Positions 54,178 to 63,297 of a stretch of 64,000 nt of DNA are shown piece after piece (position 1 is the stretch's first letter; each line of letters begins with the position of its first letter). The notes beneath the pieces are model-generated. The model ran no database searches, had not been told where the DNA came from, and worked only from the letters and a program-made list of their open reading frames with translations. The position numbers were made by a program, and so were the translations under genes. Source of the DNA: Paenibacillus sp. FSL K6-1330 (GTDB lineage: Bacteria; Bacillota; Bacilli; Paenibacillales; Paenibacillaceae); contig NZ_CP150269.1 of the NCBI RefSeq assembly GCF_037976825.1, forward strand, positions 5,779,501 to 5,843,500, given 5' to 3'.

Positions 54178-55518
54178 TCACCCCTTTGCAATCAGATCAT
54201 AGCGGTTCCCCGGACGGCTTAGTCCCAAGTGCTCCCGGAAGGTGCTGCCTTCATATTCGGTACGAAATAAACCCCGACGCTGAAGCTCGGGTACAACCAG
54301 CTCCAGGAACAGATCCAGTCCACCCGGCATATAAGGCGGGCATACATTGAATCCATCGGCCGCTTCATCCCGGAACCATTCCTCGATGATATCCGCCACT
54401 TGCGTCGCGCTGCCGACAACAAGCAGATGCCCGCGGACCGTGACGGTGAAGAAATAGAACAGATCCCTGATCGTAATATCCTCCCGTCCGTTGGCCTTTC
54501 TCGCCAGGTCGGCCCAGTGCAACGCCGTTTCCGAAGCGGATACATCCGGCAGCGGATCCTCCAGGGGATATCCCCTTAGATCAATCCCGATCTTATCCGA
54601 CAGCGGACCCAGATCGTAATCGGTCACAACCAGTTCATTCAGCTCCGCATATTTGGCACGCGCCTCTTCCTCCGTCCGGCCCACGATCGGAACCAGTCCA
54701 GGCAGAACCTTCAAATCCGAAGCTTCCCGTCCATACTCCGGCAGCCGGCCTTTCACTTCCTTAAAGAATTTGACGGCAACTTCCTTCACATTCGTTCCCG
54801 TGAAGACCATGTCGGAATATTTAGCCGCCAGCATTTGGCTGCGCAGGGAGGTTCCAGCTGTGATGAGCGGCAGCTGCCCCTGTATCGGGCGCAGAATGTT
54901 CAGCGGCCCGGCGACGGAGAAGTGCTCGCCGACATGGTCCAGAGCGTGAACTTTGCTTCCGTCGGCGAACACACCGCTTGCCTTGTCCCGCGGAAGGGAG
55001 TCGTCCTCCCAGGTGTCCCACAGCCCGCTGACGATCTCGATAAATTCCTCAGCATAGTCGTACCGCTTGACGTTATCCCAATGCTTCTCCCGGCTGAAAT
55101 TCAGCGCGGCCCGCGGATCGGAGCCCGTCACGACATTCCATGAGGCCCGGCCTTGGCTTAGATGATCCAAGGATGCCGTGAAACGTGCGATGTTGTACGG
55201 CTCCGCATAGGTGGTGTTCACCGTGCCAATCAAACCGATTTTATCCGTTGCCGCAGCCAGATAGGACAGCATCGTAAACGGCTCCAGCCGCGTCATTTGG
55301 GAAGGGAATAAATGCTGCATATCTGCGCTCGTGGCCAATCGGTCCCCCAGAAAGAAGAAATCAAACTTGGCCTTCTCAAGCTTCTGGGCAACCTCCTTCA
55401 GGAACTGAGGGTCATAGGCACCGTCCGTTTTGCCTTCGGGCAGCCTCCAGCCCGCGGGATGATAGCCCGTCCCAAATAAAAACAATCCAAGATGCAATTG
55501 ACGACGTTTTGAACTCAT
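54178..55518 (-). CDS. flavin-dependent monooxygenase, NtaA/SnaA/DszA family
   Basis: 446 residues of the class C flavin monooxygenase (luciferase-like) group that includes NtaA, DszA and B. subtilis YtnJ/CmoJ. Motifs include FLFGTGYHPAGWR, FFLGDRLATSADM, ASLDHLSQGRASWNVVT, and PLITAGTSLRSQMLAAKYSD. Such enzymes use FMNH2 from a separate reductase and often cleave C-S or C-N bonds. Its link to an SsuABC-like importer and a rhodanese points to organosulfur breakdown. No flavin reductase gene is adjacent. Confidence 0.88.
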   Translation of the reverse strand: MSSKRRQLHLGLFLFGTGYHPAGWRLPEGKTDGAYDPQFLKEVAQKLEKAKFDFFFLGDRLATSADMQHLFPSQMTRLEPFTMLSYLAAATDKIGLIGTVNTTYAEPYNIARFTASLDHLSQGRASWNVVTGSDPRAALNFSREKHWDNVKRYDYAEEFIEIVSGLWDTWEDDSLPRDKASGVFADGSKVHALDHVGEHFSVAGPLNILRPIQGQLPLITAGTSLRSQMLAAKYSDMVFTGTNVKEVAVKFFKEVKGRLPEYGREASDLKVLPGLVPIVGRTEEEARAKYAELNELVVTDYDLGPLSDKIGIDLRGYPLEDPLPDVSASETALHWADLARKANGREDITIRDLFYFFTVTVRGHLLVVGSATQVADIIEEWFRDEAADGFNVCPPYMPGGLDLFLELVVPELQRRGLFRTEYEGSTFREHLGLSRPGNRYDLIAKG

Positions 55519-55594
55519 AGTTGTGCCACCTTCCTGATCTGTAATGGTTTTGGTTGATAATCATCGTGCCGTATGGTTTCGTTATATATCTGCT

Positions 55595-56575
55595 TTATCC
55601 GCGAATTTCCTCTGATAAGCGGTCGATTTCCTGCAGTTCTTCCTCTGTCAGCCGCTCATCCGAATACTTCAATGTATCCGCTATATGCTCGGGCTTGGAT
55701 GCCCCGATAATAGCTGATGTGATGCCTGGGCGACTGAGCACCCAGTTCAGGGCGAACTGCGGAAGCGTCCATCCCCGATGCTCCGCCAGTGGCCGGATCG
55801 CTTCCACAACGGAGAGCGCATGCCGCTGGTTCAGCAGCAATTGCAATCTCTGTTCGCCTGCAGCCAGGCGCGAGTCCGATGGGGGAGCTTCGCCCGCCCG
55901 GTACTTCCCGGACAATATGCCCCGTCCGAGCGGGCTGTACACGATAACCCCAACCTGCTCGGACTGGGCAAAGGGAATTAATTCACGTTCGATATCCCTT
56001 GTAATGAGACTGTATTCCGGCTGTACGCTCTCGAACCTGCGCAGACCGTGGAGCGCACTGATGCCATGAGCTTTGGCCAGCTGCCAAGCCGCATAGTTCG
56101 AGCAGCCGATATAGCGGACTTTGCCCTGACGTACAAGATCCGTAAGCGCCTCGAGCGTCTCGTCCAGCGGGGTACACTCATCAAACCGGTGCACTTGATA
56201 CAGATCGATATAATCCGTTTGGAGCCGGGCAAGGCTATTCTCCAGCGCACGGTAGATATGATAGCGGCTTTGGCCTTGGTCATTAATGCCGGGACCGATC
56301 CGGTTATGCAGCTTGGTAGCTAGGAGAATATCTTGTCTTCGCTCCTTCAGCAGCCTGCCTAGAATTTCTTCCGATTCCCCAAGCTGGTTTACGTTCCCGT
56401 TATCCATACCGGTACCGTACACGTCAGCCGTATCGATGAGATTGATGCCAGACCCAAGTGCCTGATCCAATACGGCGGCCGAAGCCCTCTCATCAATCCA
56501 GCGCCCGAAAGCCATCGTCCCCAGACTCACCTCCGACACTTGAACTCCGGTTCTACCCAGTGCTCTATACTTCAT
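55595..56575 (-). CDS. aldo/keto reductase
   Basis: About 326 residues: GRTGVQVSEVSLGTMAFG at the start, DTADVYGTG with the catalytic Asp and Tyr, LLATKLHN with Lys, DYIDLYQVHRFDE with His, and the C-terminal NWVLSRPGITSAIIGASKPEHI. Likely reduces an aldehyde or ketone released from the sulfur compound. The ATG at 56575 has GAGGAGG upstream; the frame is open to 56647 inside the leader hairpin and is not used. Confidence 0.9.
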   Translation of the reverse strand: MKYRALGRTGVQVSEVSLGTMAFGRWIDERASAAVLDQALGSGINLIDTADVYGTGMDNGNVNQLGESEEILGRLLKERRQDILLATKLHNRIGPGINDQGQSRYHIYRALENSLARLQTDYIDLYQVHRFDECTPLDETLEALTDLVRQGKVRYIGCSNYAAWQLAKAHGISALHGLRRFESVQPEYSLITRDIERELIPFAQSEQVGVIVYSPLGRGILSGKYRAGEAPPSDSRLAAGEQRLQLLLNQRHALSVVEAIRPLAEHRGWTLPQFALNWVLSRPGITSAIIGASKPEHIADTLKYSDERLTEEELQEIDRLSEEIRG

Positions 56576-56603
56576 GATTGCTGCCTCCTCGTAAGATTCA
56601 TAC

Positions 56604-56665
56604 AAAAAAACAGCCGAAGACACACCTCGGATCATAAGCTGATCCAAGGATGCATCTCCGGCTGT
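56604..56665 (-). terminator. terminator hairpin in the aldo/keto reductase leader
   Basis: On the minus strand ACAGCCG...GGATCA / TGATCC...CGGCTGT forms an almost continuous stem of about 25 pairs, followed by T7. It lies between a good promoter (56713-56741) and the aldo/keto reductase start, so it is an attenuator candidate. Alternatively it simply ends the upstream monooxygenase gene. Confidence 0.75.
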
Positions 56666-56712
56666 CCGGTAGAATGTGCATCAATTCTATTATTTCCGAT
56701 ATGTTAAGTAGG

Positions 56713-56741
56713 ATTATAGCATCGTCTAATTTTGTCGTCAA
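56713..56741 (-). promoter_or_regulatory. sigma-A-type promoter upstream of the leader hairpin
   Basis: TTGACG (56741-56736) and TATAAT (56718-56713) with a 17-base spacer. Transcription would begin near 56706, about 41 bases before the terminator hairpin. Confidence 0.7.
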
Positions 56742-56747
56742 TTATTT

Positions 56748-58064
56748 TTAATGTTGGATTTCCGGCCGGGTGAGACCGAGATGGTCCCGTAACGTTCTAC
56801 CTGTATAGTCCTCGCGAAACACGCCGCGCTGCTGAAGCAGCGGCACTACACGCTCCACAAACTGCTCGAGACCACCCGGAAGCAAAGGGGCCATAATGTT
56901 GAATCCGTCGCAAGCCCCGCTTCGAAACCAATCCTCGATCCGATCGGCAATCTGCTGCGGGGTTCCGATCATCGTCATATGACCTCTAGATACCGCGTAA
57001 TGCCGGCCGAGCTCCAGAATGCTTTTGCCCGATTTTGCAGCCATATCCATAATCATGATCGCTCGGCTGCTGTTCCCTTCCCTCGGAAGATCAGGCAGCG
57101 GACCGTCTACCGGATATCCTGTCAAATCAGCATTCAGCAATTGCGATACATATTTCACCCCTGCTTCCGGCAAGATGAGCTCGCTGAACGTCCGATAATA
57201 CGCCAAAGCTTCGGCTTCGGTCTCTCCAAGGAAGATCAGCAGGCCCGGCAGAACCTTCACCTCTTCCCCTTCCCGTCCATACTCCTTGAGCAACTCCTTA
57301 AACTCGCGGTAATACATTATCGCATCTTCTTTACTCTCGCAGGCCGTAAACACAACATCGGCCGTTTGGGCCGCCAGCCTTCTTCCCGCTTCCGAGGTTC
57401 CCGCTTCAATGATAACGGGCCTGCCTTGTGGAGATCTAGGCATGTTCAACGGGCCCTCTACCTTAAAAAACTCTCCTTCATGATGAACCCGATGAATCTG
57501 GGTCGTATCCGCAAAGACAGCTCTCTGCCGGTCCAACACAAGGGCATCGTCCTCCCAGCTGTCCCAACATTCCTTCACAACCTGTAGAAACTCCTCCGCC
57601 CGTTCATACCGCTTCCCATGCTCCATTAATTCCGCCGAGCCGAAATTGCGTGCCTCCGCATCCTTCGTGGAGGTCACCACATTCCATGCAGCTCTGCCGC
57701 CGCTGATATGATCCAGCGTGGACAGGCGCCTTGCCAATGCGTAGGGCGCGTTGAATGTAGTAGATGCCGTGCCAGCTAATCCAACATACTCCGTGACACC
57801 GGCCAGACTGCTGAGCATGGTCAACGCTTCAGGTTGAAGAAAGCTGACATTCGTCCGCAAATCCTTAATCAGCGGTATCGAGTTGTTGTCTGCAAGGAAC
57901 ACCATATCGAATTTCCCGCGTTCGGCTGCTTGAGCGCAGCGCTTATAGAAATCGTAATCCACAGCTCCGACCCCCGCCGAACCGGGATGCCGCCAAGCGG
58001 CAATATGATGGCCGTAATTCATTAGAAAAGCGCCCAGACTTAATTGGCGTCGCTCCGCACCCAT
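56748..58064 (-). CDS. flavin-dependent monooxygenase, NtaA/SnaA/DszA family
   Basis: 438 residues, paralogous to the monooxygenase at 54178-55518 (shared motifs: AWRHPG, FDMVFLADNN, STLDHISGGRAAWNVVT, PVIIEAGTSEAGRRLAAQTAD, C-terminal HLGLTRP). The ribosome binding site is GGGAAGGGG. It begins 44 bases after the coupled PadR operon on the same strand. Two such enzymes in one block suggest either sequential oxidation steps or different substrates. Confidence 0.88.
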   Translation of the reverse strand: MGAERRQLSLGAFLMNYGHHIAAWRHPGSAGVGAVDYDFYKRCAQAAERGKFDMVFLADNNSIPLIKDLRTNVSFLQPEALTMLSSLAGVTEYVGLAGTASTTFNAPYALARRLSTLDHISGGRAAWNVVTSTKDAEARNFGSAELMEHGKRYERAEEFLQVVKECWDSWEDDALVLDRQRAVFADTTQIHRVHHEGEFFKVEGPLNMPRSPQGRPVIIEAGTSEAGRRLAAQTADVVFTACESKEDAIMYYREFKELLKEYGREGEEVKVLPGLLIFLGETEAEALAYYRTFSELILPEAGVKYVSQLLNADLTGYPVDGPLPDLPREGNSSRAIMIMDMAAKSGKSILELGRHYAVSRGHMTMIGTPQQIADRIEDWFRSGACDGFNIMAPLLPGGLEQFVERVVPLLQQRGVFREDYTGRTLRDHLGLTRPEIQH

Positions 58065-58108
58065 CTCTATACTCCCCTTCCCTTTATCTCTACTGAAGCT
58101 GTTTATCT

Positions 58109-58681
58109 CTACAGAAACTTACGCTCAACCAGTTTCTCTACGTAATCACCGACATACTTCATATCATCAAGACGGGATTGAACCTCCTTCTCCCATTTAC
58201 CGGCATCCCGCAATGATGCAAGAGTAACCTGGTCGCCATACCAAGACTCCACCTCGTCCCGTCGGATGGTGAAGGTTTCGTCTTCAAAGGTGAAGATCAG
58301 TTTCTCCAAATTATCAATCATGGCAAAATTCGCAGTGGAATTATAAACCAGTAGCTGCTTCAGCTTCTCCTCTTGCAGATCACCGGCCCTGGCCTGGAGC
58401 CGGAGCTCGGCCGTCAATTCCTCCGGGTATAACTGAAATGTGCGTTCGATGTCACGCATGGGAAGCGAAGCATTCAAATTAATCAGGTTCGCAGCATTCC
58501 CCATATACGGGCTGGCGAAGCTTAACGAATTCCGGATATCATGCGTCAACGGATCATTCTGCTCCGCTTCATATTGAATGGCCTGTTCATTTGCCCTGGG
58601 CTTAATGAATCCCTCCAGTGCAGCCATACCCACTACGCCGATAAGCAGCAGTGCAACAATCAGCCAATTTTTTCTGCTCAT
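58109..58681 (-). CDS. hypothetical membrane-anchored protein of the PadR operon
   Basis: 190 residues with one N-terminal transmembrane helix (6-26) and a predicted extracytoplasmic helical/beta body. No family is recognised. Its ATG overlaps the stop of the preceding gene (ATGA), so the two are translationally coupled; it probably works with that membrane protein. Confidence 0.75.
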   Translation of the reverse strand: MSRKNWLIVALLLIGVVGMAALEGFIKPRANEQAIQYEAEQNDPLTHDIRNSLSFASPYMGNAANLINLNASLPMRDIERTFQLYPEELTAELRLQARAGDLQEEKLKQLLVYNSTANFAMIDNLEKLIFTFEDETFTIRRDEVESWYGDQVTLASLRDAGKWEKEVQSRLDDMKYVGDYVEKLVERKFL

Positions 58682-59358
58682 GGTTCATTCACCTCAAGTT
58701 GAAGGGTTAATTTACAAGCTTTTTGGACAAGCAGCGGAATGATGACCGACGTCATCGGGATGGCATATCGCATGACGGTCTCATAGAACGAATAAGGTCC
58801 ATCGATTCGCAATGCTCGCCCAAACCATAGATCACTGCCGTACTGAATCACGAAAGTGTACAAGGATACGACTACGATAAATATCGACCACAGCCACCAT
58901 GCCCCTTTACTCCATTTGGCCAATTTGCCTGCGTTGATAATAGCTGTCTGCTTCTCATACCGTTTCAGATGCCGTGACATGGAAAGATACACCGCTCCGG
59001 TGAAAACAACAACGCACAGCAGGAGGGTGTTCACCCCTATACCGCTTGGCAAAAATCGGGCCGGGATGGTGACGATCCAGGCCAGCAAGGAATAAATAAG
59101 CGCGCTCTGAACAAGGTCATAACGGAAACGATAGCTGTAAACTTTTTGATTATCGTCAATGAGGGCCTCGATATCTTCGATGTTATCAATAGCGAGGCTG
59201 ATGGCCGATTGATATTCCATGCCGTTCTCCATATAATCCGTAACTCGGGCCTCCAAATTGCTGAGAACCTCATTCTTCAGCTCTACCACTTCTTTGGTTT
59301 TGCGTTGATTTGCAAATAGACGGTCCACAAAGATCTCCAGGTCATGCCTGTTGGTCAT
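58678..59358 (-). CDS. membrane protein with permease-prefix-type N-terminus
   Basis: About 226 residues: an N-terminal cytoplasmic part (1-75) like the permease prefix domain (LFANQRKTKEVVELKNEVLSNLEARVTDYMENG, then SAISLAIDNI), then four transmembrane helices. PadR regulators are often followed by such proteins. The ATG at 59358 overlaps the padR stop (ATGA) with AAAGGAG upstream; the longer ORF to 59508 lies within padR and is not used. Confidence 0.8.
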   Translation of the reverse strand: MTNRHDLEIFVDRLFANQRKTKEVVELKNEVLSNLEARVTDYMENGMEYQSAISLAIDNIEDIEALIDDNQKVYSYRFRYDLVQSALIYSLLAWIVTIPARFLPSGIGVNTLLLCVVVFTGAVYLSMSRHLKRYEKQTAIINAGKLAKWSKGAWWLWSIFIVVVSLYTFVIQYGSDLWFGRALRIDGPYSFYETVMRYAIPMTSVIIPLLVQKACKLTLQLEVNEP

Positions 59359-59711
59359 TGCTCTGTCAGCTCCTTTCCGTTCCCGATCAGAACATCGATA
59401 ATCTCGCGTGCAGCCTTCCATTCCTCTTGATTTTGCAGCAAGCGCCTCTGCCCCTCCTGGCTGAGGTTGTAATATTTGCGCCTTCCACCCTGGGTTTCTT
59501 CTCCCCAATAGGAACGGATTAATCCCTGCTTCTCTAACCTTCTCAGACTGGAATACAATGTAGGCTCCTTCAGCTCAAATCGATTCCCGCTTCGTATCGA
59601 AATTTCTTTAATGATCTGATAGCCGTAATTATCTCCGTCCGATAACACGCGCAGAATAAAGGTATCAATATTTCCACGTATCAAATCACTGTTATGTAAG
59701 GATTCAATCAA
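59355..59711 (-). CDS. PadR family repressor
   Basis: 118 residues of the PadR-s1 type: IDTFILRVLSDGDNYGYQIIKEI, ELKEPTLYSSLRRLEKQGLIRSYW and GRRKYYNLSQEG form the winged helix. First gene of a three-gene operon joined by two ATGA overlaps. A perfect palindrome sits between its -35 and -10 boxes, consistent with autorepression. The effector is unknown. Confidence 0.93.
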   Translation of the reverse strand: MIESLHNSDLIRGNIDTFILRVLSDGDNYGYQIIKEISIRSGNRFELKEPTLYSSLRRLEKQGLIRSYWGEETQGGRRKYYNLSQEGQRRLLQNQEEWKAAREIIDVLIGNGKELTEQ

Positions 59712-59746
59712 ATACCCGGACCTCCTTAACGGAATGGAATGGGTAT

Positions 59747-59775
59747 AATATAACGCATATTACTATGCGTGTCAA
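59747..59775 (-). promoter_or_regulatory. padR promoter with internal operator
   Basis: TTGACA (59775-59770) and TATATT (59752-59747) with a 17-base spacer. The spacer coincides with the inverted repeat ACGCATA-GTAA-TATGCGT at 59753-59770. Binding there would block RNA polymerase directly. Confidence 0.8.
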
Positions 59776-59913
59776 AGTAATACCTCACACATATATTTCT
59801 TTCTTCGTCGATTGACGGTTTACAAGCACTACTATATAATTTTTGAAAGTTCTTCCTATTAATAATTAGAATCGCTTCATTATTGTATTTAGTACGTGCA
59901 GGAGGAGACGGTT

Positions 59914-60444
59914 TTGCTTCATAAATACATTCGACGACTGAAATACTATATTATCCGGACTCTCCGCATGCAAAATAGTGATCATCGAATTGCGCTCGGT
60001 TTTGCCGTAGGTTTCTTTCCTTGCTGGTATCCAACCTTTGGCATTGATCTGCTGCTGGCTCCGCTGCTCGCTCGCATGGTTCGGGCGAGCATTCCCTCCG
60101 CCTTCCTTGCAGCTTCGGCAGGGACCGTCTTATGGCCGATCCTGTTCTATACAAACTATAGAATCGGGGTATTTGTGCATCTTTTCACCACATTTCCCAA
60201 AACCTTTGAAATCGAAGATGCCCTCTCGGCACCTGTCCCAGAGACGGATTATCGAATTGAGACAAATCATTTTGGCAGATTAGGCGATATGGGCGTCAAC
60301 TTTTTTGTCGGCGCTCTCATCAACAGCATCCTGTCTACATTGATACTCTATATTTTGCTGCGCATCTTACTCTACGTTTACCGCAGACCTATGCTTCACA
60401 AAATCAAAGAATCCATCCGAAGAAGAAAATCGAAGTCCAAATGA
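59914..60444 (+). CDS. DUF2062 membrane protein
   Basis: About 176 residues with three transmembrane segments. DUF2062 marks are HRIALGFAVGFFPCWYPTFGID near residue 25 and the histidine/proline-flanked helices that follow. Function unknown; homologues are sometimes linked to glycan or envelope genes. The TTG at 59914 is chosen because AGGAGGAG lies six bases upstream; the ORF is open to GTG 59896. Confidence 0.82.
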   Translation: MLHKYIRRLKYYIIRTLRMQNSDHRIALGFAVGFFPCWYPTFGIDLLLAPLLARMVRASIPSAFLAASAGTVLWPILFYTNYRIGVFVHLFTTFPKTFEIEDALSAPVPETDYRIETNHFGRLGDMGVNFFVGALINSILSTLILYILLRILLYVYRRPMLHKIKESIRRRKSKSK

Positions 60445-60455
60445 AAACTCACATT

Positions 60456-60491
60456 AAAAAGCGCCTGGAACCTCCTTCCAGACGCTTTTTT
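60456..60491 (+). terminator. intrinsic terminator of the DUF2062 gene
   Basis: AAAAAGCGCCTGGAA / TTCCAGACGCTTTTTT stem with one mismatch and T6. Confidence 0.85.
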
Positions 60492-60649
60492 GTATTCAGA
60501 TCAAGTTTGCATTGTCCCTGCCGCATCCCAACTTCTTTTCAGTCCCTAAGCCAGCTTCTTTTGGAAAATTCGGTATAAGTTGCTAAAAGTACGGCATTCT
60601 AAAGAGGATGAGCCTTTACTACGAACCGGCAAAGGAGGGAAGAACAAAA

Positions 60650-62110
60650 ATGAAATCGAAGGCGCAGCACGTACTGCTTGTCCCTGTTAAAGAGCGGCTT
60701 GCGAATTGCGAGGATGTCATCTATCAATCCTTACGTATCCATGGATCGACGTGTACCGTTATCTATATTGAATCCATTGTGGATATCAGCACCCTGCACG
60801 AGCATATCGTTAAACCGCTGATTAAGGAAGCAGCGTTGATTCAGCATAATTTTAACGACTTCATTGACCGTATGGATCGTGGAGATATCCTATCGGTTCC
60901 TTTTCATCGTTCTTCCTCGGCGGAGTATATTGCCAATATGATTGTCGAAGGCACAGCGGTAGTGGTTGTGGAGCAGTTGGCAGAGGCTTATTTATTCGAC
61001 ATCGCCTTGTATCAGAAACGGGCGGTTTCGGAATCTCAGAATGAGCTGGTGGTGAATGGACCGCAAGAAGCTTTTATCGAAGACATTGGCACCAATTTAT
61101 CGCTGCTCCGGCACAAAATCAAGCATACGGATCTCAAAACCGTACGTTATCAGATTGGTGACTATTCCAAGACCGCCGTATATATGGTGTATGTCGACGG
61201 CTTATGCAAACCCGAAATTGTCGCTCAAGTAGACCGGAAGCTGAATAACATATCCATTGACGGCATCTTCGGGATCAGCACCTTGTCCGAGCAAATGAAG
61301 GAAGGTGTGAAATCCCCGTTTCCACAGTTCCAATATACCGAGCGACCGGATTCCGTAGCCGCTTCTCTGCTTGAAGGCAGAGTCGGCATCATGCAGGATG
61401 GAACACCGTCGGCTCTTATTGTGCCTGTCACTCTATTTTCCCTGCTGCAGTCGTCCGAGGATTATTATCACAGCTTCTTCTCTTCCAGCTGGATCCGGAT
61501 AATCCGATTCGTGTTCGCCGTCATTTCATTGCTGATGCCTTCGCTATATGTAGCGATCACCACATTTCAGCCATCCATCATACCCACCGATCTGCTGATC
61601 ACGATTGCGGCATCACGTGAGAACATCCCATTCACCGCTTTAACCGAAGCGCTGATCATGGAGCTTACCTTCGAAGCCCTGCGGGAAGCCGGAACCCGGA
61701 TCCCCAAGCCTGTCGGGCAGACCATATCCATCATCGGCGCCATCGTCATTGGGCAGGCAGCAGTAGCAGCCGGTGTTGTATCCAATCCGATGGTCATCGT
61801 AGTGTCCATAACCGGCATCGCTTCTTATATCATTCCGCACTTCGAGCTCGGGCTTGCGTTCCGATTGCTGCGCTTCCCCATACTCATTCTGGGAGGGACA
61901 CTCGGTCTTATCGGCGTATTTGCTGCTGCCTTCCTTGTGTATGGCCACATGGCTTCCCTGAAGTCGTTTAATACGCCCTATCTGCAGCCCGTTGCGCCGC
62001 TTGTGATATCTGAATGGAAGGATACCTTCCTGAGGGCGCCATCCATGCTGATGAAGAAGCGGCCTAAGACCTATGCGTCATCCAACAATTTAAGGAGAAG
62101 AAAGCCATAA
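60650..62110 (+). CDS. spore germinant receptor subunit A (GerA family)
   Basis: 486 residues: an N-terminal cytoplasmic domain (1-240, NCEDVIYQSLRIHGSTCTVIYIESIVD) and a C-terminal membrane domain with five to six helices (MPSLYVAITTFQPSIIPTDL...). A-subunits sit in the spore inner membrane and, with B and C, sense germinants. The ATG at 60650 has AAAGGAGG upstream; the frame is open to 60608. First gene of a ger operon, with TAATG coupling to gerC. Confidence 0.93.
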   Translation: MKSKAQHVLLVPVKERLANCEDVIYQSLRIHGSTCTVIYIESIVDISTLHEHIVKPLIKEAALIQHNFNDFIDRMDRGDILSVPFHRSSSAEYIANMIVEGTAVVVVEQLAEAYLFDIALYQKRAVSESQNELVVNGPQEAFIEDIGTNLSLLRHKIKHTDLKTVRYQIGDYSKTAVYMVYVDGLCKPEIVAQVDRKLNNISIDGIFGISTLSEQMKEGVKSPFPQFQYTERPDSVAASLLEGRVGIMQDGTPSALIVPVTLFSLLQSSEDYYHSFFSSSWIRIIRFVFAVISLLMPSLYVAITTFQPSIIPTDLLITIAASRENIPFTALTEALIMELTFEALREAGTRIPKPVGQTISIIGAIVIGQAAVAAGVVSNPMVIVVSITGIASYIIPHFELGLAFRLLRFPILILGGTLGLIGVFAAAFLVYGHMASLKSFNTPYLQPVAPLVISEWKDTFLRAPSMLMKKRPKTYASSNNLRRRKP

Positions 62111-63285
62111 TGCCTCTACTCAAATTGTTTAACATGTTCAAAATAGTGCTTCCCCTTACGCTGTTGACGGGTTGCGGTTTCACGATGACTAAGGTTGAGA
62201 TCAATCAGCAAACCTTTGTATTTGCCATGTATGTGGATAAAGGTCAGCAAGACGACACCGTAGAAGTTACGATTAGTGCCCCCCTTCCAAATCGGCTTAC
62301 ATCTGGAAGCCAAGCAGGCAAGCAAGGTGGTGGTGAACCGTATGCCACGGTAACCAAGACCTCCAGCACTGTGCAGGAAGCCTTGCACCTGATTCAACGG
62401 GATCTTTCCAGGCGTTTGGACTTCAGTCACGCCAAGGTCGTTGTCGTTGGCAAAAGCTACGCGGAGGCGGGATTAGAGGAGCTTACGGACTGGTTACAGC
62501 GAGAACCGACAACCATCCTCAGTACTTATTTAATGGTTGCGTCCGGAGATGCGAAAAAAGCCGCGGAGCTGACGCCGGTCTTTGAGCAGATGCCCTCGGA
62601 GGTGCTCACCCGTTTTGCGGACCAACACAACATGATCACAACGAACTTAAAGGATTGCCTCTATGCCGAATCGGCCAACCAAGGCTATGCCTTGACCTAT
62701 TTGGCAACAGGCATGAAGCCTATGGTCGCCGATCAGGAGAAACTGAAGCCTTGGACAGGGATTCAAGGCACGGCGCTTTTCCATCATCATAAACTAGTTG
62801 CTACACTCCCGATGAAGGAGTCACTTGCTGTCAGTTGGGCAGTAAACGAGGTAAAAGGTCCTATGTATACCGTTTCATGGGATGAAGGTAAGAAGGCAAG
62901 CGTGTTTCTCATCACATCAAGCTCTAAGAAGTCTCTTCGCATGGTTTCGGGTCATCCAGTGTTCACGGTAAAGCTAAACGGAACAGGCGATATCGTATAC
63001 AAACAAAAGCACAAGCAGCTTGATACCCTTCAGGTGAAAGAGCTCATCGAGCGTGAGCTCAATGAGCAAATCACCGGTCATTTAACAAAGGCTCTTCATA
63101 CCTCGCAACGAGTAGGAGCAGACATCCTGCAGCTTGGCATGCTGGTGGATTGGAACTATCCGGATCATTGGAAAAGAGTTCATGCCAACTGGCCCGATTA
63201 TTACAAAAACGAAGTTGAGATCCAGGTTGTTACCGACATCAAGATTCGAAACTTCGGATCCATACTCAAAATGAATCCGAAATAA
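62110..63285 (+). CDS. spore germination lipoprotein subunit C, Ger(x)C family
   Basis: 391 residues with lipobox LTGC (Cys22). The family fold has three domains; visible marks are DKGQQDDTVEVTISAPLPN, HAKVVVVGKSYAEAGLEELTDWLQREP, and the C-terminal HTSQRVGADILQLGMLVDWNYPDHWKRVHANW. Its start overlaps the gerA stop. Acts on the outer face of the spore inner membrane. Confidence 0.92.
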   Translation: MPLLKLFNMFKIVLPLTLLTGCGFTMTKVEINQQTFVFAMYVDKGQQDDTVEVTISAPLPNRLTSGSQAGKQGGGEPYATVTKTSSTVQEALHLIQRDLSRRLDFSHAKVVVVGKSYAEAGLEELTDWLQREPTTILSTYLMVASGDAKKAAELTPVFEQMPSEVLTRFADQHNMITTNLKDCLYAESANQGYALTYLATGMKPMVADQEKLKPWTGIQGTALFHHHKLVATLPMKESLAVSWAVNEVKGPMYTVSWDEGKKASVFLITSSSKKSLRMVSGHPVFTVKLNGTGDIVYKQKHKQLDTLQVKELIERELNEQITGHLTKALHTSQRVGADILQLGMLVDWNYPDHWKRVHANWPDYYKNEVEIQVVTDIKIRNFGSILKMNPK

Positions 63286-63297
63286 GGAGGTTTGCCC

